Shown here: positions 47,027 to 58,792 of the stretch, in pieces
Numbering within the stretch: position 1 is the stretch's first letter
Layout: every line of letters starts with the position of its first letter
Assembly: GCA_950295325.1 (NCBI GenBank)
Contig: OX485805.1
Span: forward strand, 13,486,501-13,550,500
Length of the DNA stretch: 64,000 bases
DNA from: Polytrichum commune
Taxonomy: Eukaryota; Streptophyta; Polytrichopsida; Polytrichales; Polytrichaceae
Direction: 5' to 3'
Notes under the pieces: generated by a model
What the model saw: only the letters and a program-made list of their open reading frames with translations
Told to the model about the DNA's origin: nothing
The model's database searches: none
Made by a program: the position numbers and the translations under genes

Positions 47027-50000
47027 ATGGCCAAGACTTTGCAATTTGTTCGCATGATTTGGGGTTTCATAAGTATTTGGTTCGTAAAGTTTGGGACATA
47101 TGTAGGGAAAGGACCAAAACAAAGCAATGAGCTTGGAGGTATTTTGAAGTGGCAAAGGGAGGAAGTAACCAAACTTCAAGAGGTCCTCAAGGCGAAGCAA
47201 GTGTTGAATGAAAAACAATGTACAAATCTTGTCCAAAAGCTTGACCAAGTTGCACTTTATGTGAATGAGATGATCACATCCACTAAGGAGTCGACTAATA
47301 AATTTGGGCTTGTGCTTGGGGAGTTATGTCGCATAACTCGAAAAGTAAGAATATTGGTCGAAGATTGTGGGAGGCAAGAATGGTGCGATGCAGTGACATT
47401 CCAAATGAACAATACAGAGGCTTTTCGAGAACTTGTGGATGATTTGCAGTGTTTTTGGGATGCAATGCGGGAAAAATATTTGGCTATCTATCCGGATTCA
47501 CAAAATTTTAGTATCCCATGTATTGATTTTAGTGTGGCCACTTATGACGAGATTGAAAGTGATGAAAAAGCCATGGTGGAAAGACTTCAAACAAGACTTC
47601 AATCGATGCCCAATGATTCCAAGGAGCATGAATTGGGAAAATATTTATTGAGGAGATTGCAATTTGAATTGCCACAAGTGAAAGGTGGAGAATTGGATGC
47701 CTTGGAAATTCCAGATGATGTTGTAAAGCCGGAATTCTTGAAACGAATAGGATCTGGAGCGGCGGGTGAGGTGTACAAATCAAGCTCGTTGGGACTTCAA
47801 AGTGCCACAAAAAAGTTAAGGGTTCTCCCTACCTTTCACAAAGAAGCTGGCATCTTAGCATGCTTGGGGCATCCAAACCTCGTGAAATTCATTTGTTGTG
47901 GAAGACTCAATGAAACTCAAGAGGAAAATGTGGGTGGATCGAACAATATCTCAAGAAATTTGTTTCTAGTAATGGAGCGCATGGAGATGAGCTTGAGTGA
48001 TTTGGTGAAGAAGCAAAAGACACCTTTACCATATCTTGTTGCAATTGATATGATGTATGAAATCGCAAGGGGCATGTGTTATCTTCATGACATGCATGTT
48101 GCCCATCTTGATCTAAAGCCAAGCAATGTACTTTTAAGCTCGGTGTCAACATTTCCAAAAGTCAATGGAAATATTGGCTATGATTTTGTCAAATTGACAG
48201 ATTATGATACTTCCAAAACGGAGGTTCGAAGCAGACCGGAATTACAGATGTACATCATTGGTACACCAAAATACATGGCACCTGAGATGAATAACAAAAA
48301 TAAATCGCTTTCAAATATGGTTTGTTTTTTTGGAGCTGATGTATGGTCATTTGGTATGACATGTTCAGAGATCCTCTCTTTGAAGGAACCGTTTCCACAC
48401 ACAAAGGATATCTTGCAAAAAGTAAAAGATTGTTGGAGGCCTAAGCTACCTATCAATTGTGAGGAGCTTACCAATTTGATCAAAGAATGTTGGATTGAGG
48501 ATCCTTCACAAAGGCCAACATTTTCTAACATTTGTGAGAGGCTCGCAACCTTGAAGAAGAAGTTCATGGTTGGAATATATTCAAATGATTTACCTCAGTT
48601 TGCCAAAGGTTGGAATATATTCAAAGGATGGACTTGTTTTCCAAACACCCACCTGGAAAAGGCGTCTAGCCAGATGAATGTCTCTGCTCCCAAGAAGGTA
48701 AGAGCACATTTCATTACAATATCCTTATTGTGTATTTTTTAGATGTCATTTTAAAATTGTTCTAAATAATATAATTTGCTTGGAGTTGAAGACATGATAA
48801 TTGAACCAAAACATAGGATATGGGGCAAGCATGGTCAACTGGACCAATAGACGGGTCATGTATGTTGAGATCACAAATCTCTTGGTCAAAGGCTATAAAG
48901 TAGCACCGAAAGGTCTTCCAAGTAGATTATGGTTTTACATAGCCCTCTATCATTGTTACAAGTATTCGATTTACAATATCAAAATGCTAACTTGAAAATT
49001 TATTATGAAAAATATATCCACAAACTAATGACGACATTTGGTTCTAGAAGCATTATTCATGACCTTACATATAATTTTTGGAAATGAACTAATTTTCAAA
49101 ATCGTTCTTGGATTCATGATGAATTGGAGGGCTCCATCGAAAAGAAAACTTAATGAATCAAATGAATGTATTCAAAGCCTAATTTGTGGAAACATTCTTG
49201 GCTATGCAATTTTTTCTTCTTCAATTTGAGTTGCTTCCACCATCTTCAATTGTATGTATATTATTCTTTCATTGATTTTCTCGGAACAAATTGTTGAAGT
49301 TTTTGAAACATGTTTTGTAATACCTTTTAGGAAAGATTCACAATATTCATATGTATTGTGCGTTTTTGAATCTTCTATCATTGTGTACACTTCTAGGCCC
49401 AATTGACATGATATGTGAACTTCTTCATACAGGTGGATGTAAGGGAAACACGATATGAAGTTGTGGTTGGTCTTGAAAGCAATCTTGCAAAGGTGAAAAA
49501 CCACCTTAAGGGAGTGAATATTTTGGGTCTCATCGGTATGGGTGGAATAGGGAAGACCACCTTGGCTAAGGCCATATTTGATGATGTGAGGTCCACATAC
49601 GATGCATCGTGTTTTATTGAGAATTTGAAAAGTAGGAATTCACTTGAAATCTTATGTGAAATTTTACAAAAGTTTGGAAGGGAGAAAGAGTCCACTTGGA
49701 CATTGGAGGATGCACAAAAGATAATGTGGGAGTTGTTGGCTACGAAGAAAATCCTTCTAGTATTGGATGATCCCAAAGATGCAGCTCAAGTGCGGGAAAT
49801 AATACCAGCGGATGTTTCTTGTGTCAACAATGGCACCAAAATTATTATAACAACCCGTGGTTGGGCTTTACTTGAGAATTGTGTGGACGCGCATGGTAGG
49901 ATAGATGTTGACAAGCTAGATGAAAAAGAAGCGAAAAAACTCTTTGATTCTTACGTTGATGTGGATGGAGCTCAATTGTCAGCACAACTCTTTGATCTAC

Positions 50001-52479
50001 GTGACAAAATTATAGAAAAATGTAAGGGCTTGCCTTTGAGCTTGAAAGTCATGGGTGCATTTTTACGGGGAAAGGAGAGGATTCGAAGTTGGGAACGGGC
50101 TTTGCAAAGGATGAAAAGGGGTAGGCATTTGGATGGCGATGAAGGGCTTTGGAGTACCTTGAGGATCAGTTTTGATGGATTGGGAAACGATGAGAAAAAC
50201 ATGTTTTTGGATCTAGCATGTTTCCTTCCCATGCGCGAGTGGAAAGAAAAAGATTTTCCTACATGTACCAACGATGGAGGCTTCCCGAATCATGTGCTTG
50301 ATATACTGGTGGACAAATCCTTGGTTAAGATAAATCAAAATAAAAATGGGCATCTAGAAATGCACGACCAACTACGTGACATGGGACGTATGATTGTCGA
50401 AACAAACAAGGAATATTTGGGCACTCGAATTTGGAAACTAAACATGATTCCTTTACGAATTGGATCGGCACATGACAAGGTATGGTGCAAATAAAAGAAC
50501 TTAATAAGGTGGATTTTTGTAAAATGCAAGTACAAATATGTTGGTGAAAGTTTGCCTTTGCTTGAAGTTGTTCAAATTTTATATTTGATACTTGTGAAAT
50601 ATGGAGTGAAATGGTTTTTCCATGTTATTTAAACACAACAGTTGAATTTTGTTACCACTCTAATGAGCAAAACATAATTTTGACATTTTGTGGTGCATTG
50701 GAATCCCAGAACTACAAGAAATTAGAAGCGCTTTATATAGATGAAGAAATTTCACAATGGCTTAGGGACAATTCCACACGCATGACAGACGTTGATGTAA
50801 GCTCCCTTCGACTATTGATATGTAAAGGATTGACGACACTACCGGAGGGATTGGAGAACTTGACTTCTTTGAGAAGATTGGATTTGTCTGGGTGTAAGAG
50901 CTTGACGACATTACCAAAGGGATTGGGGAACTTGACCTCTTTGACATCATTGACATTGTTTGACTGTCAAAGCTTGACGACATTACCAGAGGGATTGGGG
51001 AACTTGACTTCTTTGAAAACATTGACTTTGTCTTACTGTCATAGCTTGAGGACATTACCGGAGGGATTGGGGAACTTGACTTCTTTGACAACATTGGATT
51101 TGTCTAGGTGTATGAGCTTGAGGACATTACCGGAGGGATTGGGGAACTTGACTTCTTTGACAACATTGGATTTGTCTGGGTGTGAGAGCTTGACGACATT
51201 ACCGGAGGGATTGGGGAACTTGACTTCTTTGACATCATTGAAATTGACTTGGTGTAAGAGCTTGACGACATTACCGGAGGGATTGGGGAACTTGACTTCT
51301 TTGACAACATTGGATTTGTCTAGGTGTTTGAGCTTGACGACATTACCGGAGGGATTGGGGAACTTGACTTCTTTGACAACATTGGAATTGTCTAGGTGTA
51401 TGAGCTTGACGACATTACCGGAGGGATTGGGGAACTTGACTTCTTTGACATCATTGAGATTGACTTGGTGTCAGAGCTTGAGGACATTACCAGAGGGATT
51501 GGGGAACTTGACTTCTTTGACAACATTGAAATTGTCTGGGTGTCAGAGCTTGACGACATTACCGGAGGGATTCGGGAACTTGACTTCTTTGACAACATTG
51601 AAATTGTCTGGGTATCAGAGCTTGACGACATTACCGGAGGGATTGGGGAACTTGACTTCTTTGACATCATTGAAATTGACTTGGTATAAGAGCTTGACGA
51701 CATTACCGGAGGGATTGGGGAACTTGACTTCTTTGACAACATTGGATTTGTCTGGGTGTGAGAGCTTGACGACATTACCGGAGGGATTGGGGAACTTGAC
51801 TTCTTTGACATCATTGAAATTGACTTGGTGTAAGAGCTTGACGACATTACCGGAGGGATTGGGGAACTTGACTTCTTTGACAACATTGGATTTGTCTAGG
51901 TGTTTGAGCTTGACGACATTACCGGAGGGATTGGGGAACTTGACCTCTTTGACATCATTGACATTGTTTGACTGTCAAAGCTTGACGACATTACGGGAGG
52001 GATTGGGGAACTTGACTTCTTTGAAAACATTGACTTTGTCTTGGTGTAAGAGCTTGACGACATTACCGGAGGGATTGGGGAACTTGACTTCTTTGACAAC
52101 ATTGGATTTGTCTAGGTGTTTGAGCTTGAGGACATTACCGGAGGGATTGGGGAACTTGACTTCTTTGACAACATTGGACTTGTCTGGGTGTGAGAGCTTG
52201 ACGACATTACCGGAGGGATTGGGGAACTTGATTTCTTTGACAACATTGGCTTTGTTAGGGTGTTCGAGGTTGACGACATTACCGGAGGGATTGGAGAACT
52301 TGACTTCTTTGACATCATTGAAATTGACTTGGTATAAGAGCTTGACGACATTACCGGAGGGATTGGGGAACTTGACTTCTTTGACAACATTGGATTTGTC
52401 TGGGTGTGAGCTTGACGACATTACCGGAGGGATTGGGGAACTTGACTTCTTTGACATCATTGAAATTGACTTGGTGTAA
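47027..52479 (+). CDS. Kinase-NB-ARC-LRR (PNL-type) immune receptor, prematurely terminated
   Basis: Exons 47027-48697, 49433-50479 and 50710-52479 join in phase 0 through GT-AG introns, giving about 1495 residues. Residues 7-27 are hydrophobic. Residues 234-510 are a protein kinase: glycine loop GSGAAGEV at 242-249, Lys262/263, HLDLKPSNVLL at 360-370, TDYDTS where DFG is usual (391-396), APE at 418-420, DVWSFGM at 438-444. NB-ARC follows: P-loop GMGGIGKTT 592-600, LLVLDD 665-670, TKIIITTR 692-699, GLPL 756-759, MHD 867-869. The rest is 22 LRRs of 24 residues. The start ATG at 47027 has good context (GTCATGG); another in-frame ATG is at 46985. The stop at 52477-52479 comes from a 2-bp deletion near 52410. 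PNL receptors are known from mosses and are thought to act as cytoplasmic or membrane-linked pathogen sensors. Whether this truncated form works is unknown. Confidence 0.85.
48698..49432 (+). other. Intron between kinase and NB-ARC exons
   Basis: Donor CCAAGAAG|GTAAGAG, acceptor TTCTTCATACAG|GTGGAT, 735 bases, phase 0. It separates the kinase module from the NB-ARC module cleanly. Confidence 0.85.
50480..50709 (+). other. Intron between NB-ARC and LRR exons
   Basis: Donor GACAAG|GTATGG, acceptor GGAATCCCAG|AACTAC, 230 bases, phase 0. The polypyrimidine tract is weak, so the acceptor is a little less certain than that of the first intron. Confidence 0.7.
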
Positions 52480-53492
52480 GAGCTTGACGACATTACCGGA
52501 GGGATTGGGGAACTTGACTTCTTTGACAACATTGGATTTGTCTAGGTGTTTGAGCTTGAGGACATTACCGGAGGGATTGGGGAACTTGACCTCTTTGACA
52601 TCATTGACATTGTTTGACTGTCAAAGCTTGACGACATTACGGGAGGGATTGGGGAACTTGACTTCTTTGAAAACATTGACTTTGTCTTGGTGTAAGAGCT
52701 TGACGACATTACCGGAGGGATTGGGGAACTTGACTTCTTTGACATCATTGAGATTGACTTGGTGTCAGAACTTGACGACATTACCGGAGGGATTGGGGAA
52801 CTTGACCTCTTTGACATCATTGACATTGTTTGACTGTCAAAGCTTGACGACATTACCAGAGGGATTGGGGAACTTGACTTCTTTGACATCATTGAGATTG
52901 ACTTGGTGTCCGAGCTTGAGGACATTACCAGAGGGATTGGGGAACTTGACTTCTTTGACAACATTGGATTTGTCTGGGTGTAGGAACTTGACGACATTAC
53001 CGGAGGGATTGGGAAACTTGACTTCTTTGACAACATTGAAATTGTCTGGGTGTTCGAGGTTGACGACATTACCGGAGGGATTGGGGAACTTGACTTCTTT
53101 GACATCATTGAATTTGTCTGAATGTTCCAACTTGACGACATTACCGGAGGGATTGGGGAACTTGACTTCTTTGACAACATTGGATTTGTCTAGGTGTTTG
53201 AGCTTGACGACATTACCGGAGGGATTGGGGAACTTAATTTCTTTGACAACATTGGATTTGTCTGGGTGTGAGAGCTTGACGACATTACCGGAGGGATTGG
53301 GGAACTTGAGTTCTTTGACATCATTTGATTTGTCAGGGTGTCAGAGGTTGACGACATTACCGGAGGGATTGGGGAACTTGACTTCTTTGACATCATTGGA
53401 TTTGTTTGGGTGTCAGAGCTTGACGGCATTACCAGAGGGATTGGGGAACTTGATTTTTTTGACATCATTGGATTTGTTTTCATGTCAGAGGT
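50830..53492 (+). repeat. 72-bp LRR-coding tandem array, 37 units before the LTR
   Basis: Near-identical 72-bp units encode LTTLPEGLGNL followed by TSLTTLDLSGCES and variants. There are 22 units before the frameshift and 15 after it. Variation is concentrated in the stretch between LTTLPEG blocks (DLSGC, DLSRC, KLTWC, RLTWC, TLFDC, TLSWC). Units 12-20 and 21-29 are an exact nine-unit, 648-bp duplication: the TTGGTATAAG mark is at 51681 and 52329. Confidence 0.93.
52480..53492 (+). pseudogene. Continuation of the receptor's LRR coding region in a shifted frame
   Basis: Directly after the 2-bp loss, LRR coding resumes in another frame from about 52406 and runs without a stop for 15 units up to the LTR at 53493. 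It was evidently part of the same exon. Late units change to NLISL, NLSSL and DLFGCQS variants, more divergent than those before, as usual toward the end of an array. Confidence 0.88.
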
Positions 53493-54713
53493 TGTGAGCC
53501 CAAAATTGATGCCCACATTGGTTGTTAACACTTGTAAAACATTACAAGTGGTGTTTTGGTGATTTATGATTATTCACAAAAATATAAAAATAGTGAAGCT
53601 TGAAGAAAGTTTAGTTTTAAGCATTAGGCTTTTGTGGATTGGATTTAAATAGGAGAAGGACAAACCTTGGTAAAGTGTGGTAGGTAGAAAGCCAAGGTTA
53701 GTTAAATGTTTGAATTAGGATCCTTGTTGATCATTTGAGGGAGGAAGGCTTAGGAGATAGGATTAGAGCCTACAAAGTAGGAGGAAATCTCGAGGGCTTA
53801 TCGTGAGCCTTGAGGGTGCTCACCCCCTCAAACTCACTATATAATCCCTCATTCTTCCCTCACTCATCCTCTCTTTCCTTCGTGCTCCTTGGCACTCCAC
53901 GTGTTATAAGTGTAGGTGCGTGGGAAGCAAGATAGGAGCACGTGTGTGTGCATGGATATAAGGTTAGGAGCCAAGGCTAGTTGGCCTTGAAGAGGGCTTG
54001 ACCTCTTGTTAGTAATAGTTGGGCGTGAATGATTTAAAGTTCAATTTATGGCTTTGTTTGAATACTTGGATTTACATTGATTAGCCTTATACTTATGCGG
54101 ATGTGAAAAGTTTCTTATTGGAGCATTTAGTTTTGTTGGACTTCATATGAATTTTTGAGAGCCAAAAAACCGAGACTCTGTCCAAACTTCTAAAAACTAG
54201 TGACACACTCTTATAGTTTTTGACTTATGATGTTTAGACTTAAAGTGTTGGATTCATTAGGTAGGAAGGGGTGTGTGTAACTTTTGAATGTATTGATGAT
54301 TGACCATTGAGGTTGAACTTAGTAATGGAATGTGAAGGCCTGTAAAGGAGAGGCCACCATAAGTTACACAAGTATTTGTTAATACTTAAACTTATGTGCT
54401 TCATGGAATCAACAAGCGAAAGTTCGTGCAGTAGTGTGGAATCAACGGCGAGGACTCGATTCACACGAGGGATATCTTTGAAGGCATGCGTGGCCAAAGC
54501 GGCCGGGTGGACTTTAGAGAAATACAAAGATGTGACATTACCCGAGATTAAGGAGTGTAAGAAGACATAGTATAGACTTGGCTAAGTTGCGTATATTCCA
54601 ACGATAGATTGGAATCATATATTGTGTTACAAAGAAAGAAATCTCTACATGTCATTATAAACTTCTCCATTCGGGCTAGGACGAAATTGAAGGGTGGAGG
54701 CTTTTTGGTGACA
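53493..54713 (+). mobile_element. Solo LTR 3 (family TGTGAGCC) inside the LRR array, target duplication GAGGT
   Basis: It starts TGTGAGCCCAAAATT and ends CGGGCTAGGACG, then GGCTTTTTGGTGACA, matching the ends of LTR 4. GAGGT flanks both sides (53488-53492 and 54714-54718) and the LRR text resumes at once with GAGGTTGACGACATTAC. A TATAAAAATAGTG sits about 90 bases inside, as in LTR 4. The copy is more diverged than the others and has no minisatellite. The LRR array is shown to predate it. Confidence 0.9.
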
Positions 54714-54718
54714 GAGGT

Positions 54719-55391
54719 TGACGACATTACTGGATGGATTGGAGAACTTGACTTCTTTGAAAACATTGAATTTGTTTGGGTGTGAGAGCTTGACGATTGT
54801 ACCGGAGGGATTGGGGAACTTGACTTCTTTGACAACATTGCATTTGTCTTGGTATAAGAGGTTGACGACATTACCGGAGGGATTGGGGAACTTGACTTCT
54901 TTGACCTCATTGAGATTGTCTTGGTGTAAAAGGTTGACGACATTACCGGAGGGATTGACAAACTTGGAATTGTTTGGGTGTAGGAGGTTGCAACATTACC
55001 GGAGGGATTGGAGAACTTGAGTTAATTTACAACCTTGAATTTGTTTTGGTGTGAGAGGTTGACGACATTATCGGAGGGATTGGGGAACTTGACTTCTTTG
55101 ACCTCATTGGATTTCTCTGAATGTTACGACTTGACGACATTACCGGAGGGATTGGGGAACTTAATTTCTTTGACATCATTGAGATTGTCTTGGTGTAAGA
55201 GTTTGACGACATTACCGGAGGGATTGGGAAAGTTGACTTCTTTGACAACATTGGATTTGTGTTACTGTCATACCTTGACGACATTACCGGAGGGAATAGG
55301 TAACTTGATTTCTTTGACACAACATCAAAACGTATGTTTTGTGACTATGATTTATGACTGCACTCTGTCAAAAATCACAAAATATGACTGA
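54719..55391 (+). pseudogene. Last LRR units of the receptor gene, degenerate
   Basis: About nine LRRs follow the LTR: LTTLLDGLENL, LTIVPEG, two intact units, a shortened unit (LPEGLTNLELFGC), a frameshift with a stop near 55020, then four more units and a PEGIGNLISL end with the frame stopping at 55391. More diverged than the upstream array, so these are probably the original terminal repeats. No C-terminal domain is seen. Confidence 0.85.
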
Positions 55392-56939
55392 GGAGGCAAC
55401 GGGGGAGGATGACGCGTGCGTTGACTTGGTCTATTCATCACCGACTAGTGGTTTTGCACATCTATCATATGAATATATATTGTAGTTGGGGCATACAAAA
55501 GGACAATATTTGCGTACCCGACAACACATGGGGCATGTTTTGATTGGCCTTAGAGTCCGTGACCTTCTTTTACCTGCCCGGGCAAAAAAAAAACAATTTC
55601 ACGTGGCATGTGACTCTGTGTAGTCATATTTTTTGCTGAGGTTTAATATGATTGTGACGAGTCATAATTTGGCCGACGTGAAAAACCACGTTGAATGTAA
55701 CTGCTAGTTTTATAATTGTTTGTAGTTATGTTTCTGTGGCGTTAGTCAAATTTTTTGTTGGACTGTGATTATTATATGACGGCCTACAGTCATATTTTTA
55801 TTAATATGTATTGCAAAATATGACATGATAAATGTGTCACTTTTGGGCACCCCCTCGGTGAGGGTGGCTTGCCTTGGCAGATGCCCAAATACCGCACAAG
55901 CCCTTCGGCGAGGGTGGCCTGCCTTGGCAAATGCCCAAGCCGAACCCGGGTGTTATGATATTTAATGAATATTTTGGATTTGTGGACGGATTTGATAATC
56001 GCGTCGTGTCCTTCCGATAGGTTGTGCCTAGATTTGAGGTGCCTAAGGTAATTATCAATTTCCCTAACCTAATGCCTAATCTATCATAGTTTACGCGTAG
56101 ACGCACCAGCCTTGGGATCCAGGCAACCTAACTCTAATGAATGAAATAACCTTACCTTTTATCTTGGGCCACATCTAATTCTTTACTTCTTATATATTAA
56201 ATTCTCTAAACGGGGGGACCTTAATTAAGTCCCACCTTCTTAACCTTCATTCTTAGTTTATGGTTGATTGAACAAAGCCTACGTTACTAAGTTCATAATT
56301 TATGGCATCACCACTTACATGTTTGGTGCACGTCCTAACCCGAATCCTTCAAGGCCCTGTGTGGCTCTCTTGAAGGTTGATTGATACTTAAACCCTCCGA
56401 TCTTTGCCGCCAGAGGGGTAGTCTAAATCCTCCGAGTTAAGTTTCCAGTTGGTTTTTGCTCACGGGGGTTGTACGAATTTTGTTGGTTATTAGTTAGTTT
56501 AATACGGGGAATAAGGCAGCATGTGTGTTCAACCTGTTGCACAATCTTCAAGGGTTGGGCCAACAACATGATGGTGGTTTCATGGGTCATTACTCCCACC
56601 TTACCACCTACAAAGATACAGAGTGGTCATGCCGGTGATTAACCCGGCTTCTCTATACACGAACGAGCTATGAATGGAAAGCTACTACCACAATATTTAA
56701 TCGAGAGGGTTAGGTGGGTGATGCCCCCCCTAGCCTTACATAGATAGTTGGGTTGGGGTGAGAATTTACCTTTGTCGCGCTCCCTTCATTCCTAAATTGA
56801 ACGGTGTAGGATTAAAAAGCTTACCGATTGACTCCCATCTTGATTTGGCGACGGTTGGTGCGGAACCCTTACTCCAACGTTCGGCCGCCTACGACATCAA
56901 CTTGTACCCGCCAACCTTGGATGGACGAACCTCTTTTCG
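55392..56939. other. Non-coding, repeat-like
   Basis: No gene supported. TATGAC motifs recur at 55345-55390 and 55610-55830, as they do at 61310-61450. A 55-bp tandem duplication lies at 55848-55945. Confidence 0.35.
55848..55945. repeat. Tandem duplication (about 55 bp)
   Basis: CGGTGAGGGTGGCTTGCC with TTGGCAGATGCCCAA is repeated as CGGCGAGGGTGGCCTGCC with TTGGCAAATGCCCAA. Confidence 0.8.
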
Positions 56940-57745
56940 TAAGGCAGCAGACACCCCTTTGCTTAAACGGCCACAACTTTCGCTCACAAGCTTAAATTGC
57001 AACAATTGTTAGTAATCTTGAAAGCTAACAACAAGAATTATAATTTAACCAATTATCAAAGCAACTGCATGTATCCCCTTAAGGATATAAGCTAACAAAG
57101 TCAGCTCTTAGAATTCCAGAGGCAGTTGGGATACCTTCATTTAGACATTCATAATTTTTGCTCATTAACTTAGATTCCAATAAACTTAGATTTTCTAGAA
57201 CCTTTAATATTAGATCTACAACTGCCCTATATATCAAAATAACCGCAGGCTTGCTTTTGCGGGTATGAACTTACAAAGTCAGCTCTTATATTTTAGGAGG
57301 CAGTCGGATTACCTTCATTCAAACATTCATAGCTCTCACTCCTTTAATTTGATTGTAACAAACTTATACCCTCTAGAAAGCTAAGAACAAGAAACAAAAT
57401 TCTTCCAAATATCAAAGCAACAAGATCATTTGGCTTTTAGTTATGCGCTTGCAAAGTCGGTATTTGTAGTTTGCAAGGCAGCTTAGATATCTTCATTAAA
57501 ACACTTATAACTTTTACAACTCAACTCAAATATCAGCAAGCTTATACATTCTAAAAAGCTAACTACAAGACCTATGATGCACTCAAATATAAAAGAAATC
57601 TAATGTTTTATATTTTAGTTATGCGCTTGCAAAGTCAGCGCTTATAATTTAAGAGGCAGTTAAGACACTTTCATTCAAACACTCATACATTTTGCTTCTT
57701 AATTTTGATTATAACATACTTAGGTTTTTTGAGAAGCTATCATAA
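56940..57745. repeat. 178-bp tandem repeat in strict register, about five diverged units
   Basis: The GGCAG mark falls at 56943, 57121, 57299, 57477 and 57655, each exactly 178 apart; AAAGTC falls at 57097, 57275, 57453 and 57631, also 178 apart. Units diverge a lot between marks (TTCATT...ACA(T/C)T(C/T)ATA is shared) yet show no net length change. 178 is not a multiple of three, so this is not a coding constraint. Confidence 0.85.
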
Positions 57746-58787
57746 AGGGCTAGATTTGGTTAAAATATGAAGGCTAAATTGTGATGTTTGTATCAATTAC
57801 ACTCAATTCAAAGTAGCACAACTACTTAAGGATGTGTTAAAAAACACATTATCTCAAGAGTTCTAACTATAAGAATTCTAACTTATACCTATATTGATTG
57901 AATGATAATGTTTTTCTCCTTCTAACTAAAATTCTAGAGGGCTTCTCTGTATAAAAAATAATAATTTGGAGAGATGATTGAAAGGGGAAGAGGGGGTTTT
58001 TATCACCCTTCAAATAAAGGGTTAGGCCCCTTCTACCTTCCGTTCACTGAGCGGTTCCGTTTCTTGAACGGTGGCAACCATACCCTCGAAGGTGAATGGG
58101 GGAGAGGGATGTCACCTCGCATCCCACTTGTTCAAGCCCTTATGAAGGTTTTTCCATTTCCGTTTGAACTTCATTTTTGGTTGGCAAGGGTGACAACATG
58201 GTCCCCTTGCCCCAATTGGCAAGATCCCCTATATTCGTTGTTGTCACTTTGTTTTATTCATTGGTTGCTTCCGGAATTAGTCTTATTTTTTTGTCGCCGC
58301 TTGACTTTTGCTTGCTTGAATTGGTTAATTCTAACTTAACCTACCTACTTACGAGCCCATTATTTTCAGACTTCCGATTCGGGTAAAAGTCATTTCCCTT
58401 GTACCCCTTCGGTTTCTAATTTCTACTCGCCCAAGAATTTTACCCCAATGATTAAACACCCCTAGCCAACCTACCTTAATCTAAATGGTTTTTCACTAAA
58501 TTTCCCTATTACTAATTTAATGATTTTGCTAAAACACCTCAATCGTGAGCCAAATTGCCGTTGGAGGCAATTTTGACGCTTACGATGAAGTGATATTTTC
58601 TACGATTGAGAGTCACATTACATGATTTTTTGTGCGCGGTTGTGACTGTGATAGGTTAGATTCCCAATACCTTCTAGTTGTGAATGTCAATGACATTTCG
58701 AATACATTCCAAGCGGTTAGGACGCGTGAAAATCATGCGTTACATGCCTGAGGCAACTAAGAATTTTTTTTGTCATAGGTCTATATG
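57746..58787. other. Non-coding stretch
   Basis: Only overlapping short frames (57974-58386) without any motif; not called. Confidence 0.3.
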
Positions 58788-58792
58788 AGTAT

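Noticed and set aside
50830-53490. Regular tandem repeat as a CRISPR array
   Set aside because: Repeats are contiguous, code for LRRs and have no unique spacers; the context is a plant genome.
50762-53531. Long minus-strand open frames rich in MLSKKSSSPIPPVMSS repeats
   Set aside because: They are the antisense of the 72-bp LRR unit, which happens to lack stops in those frames. The plus strand has the genuine LRR coding with introns and upstream domains.
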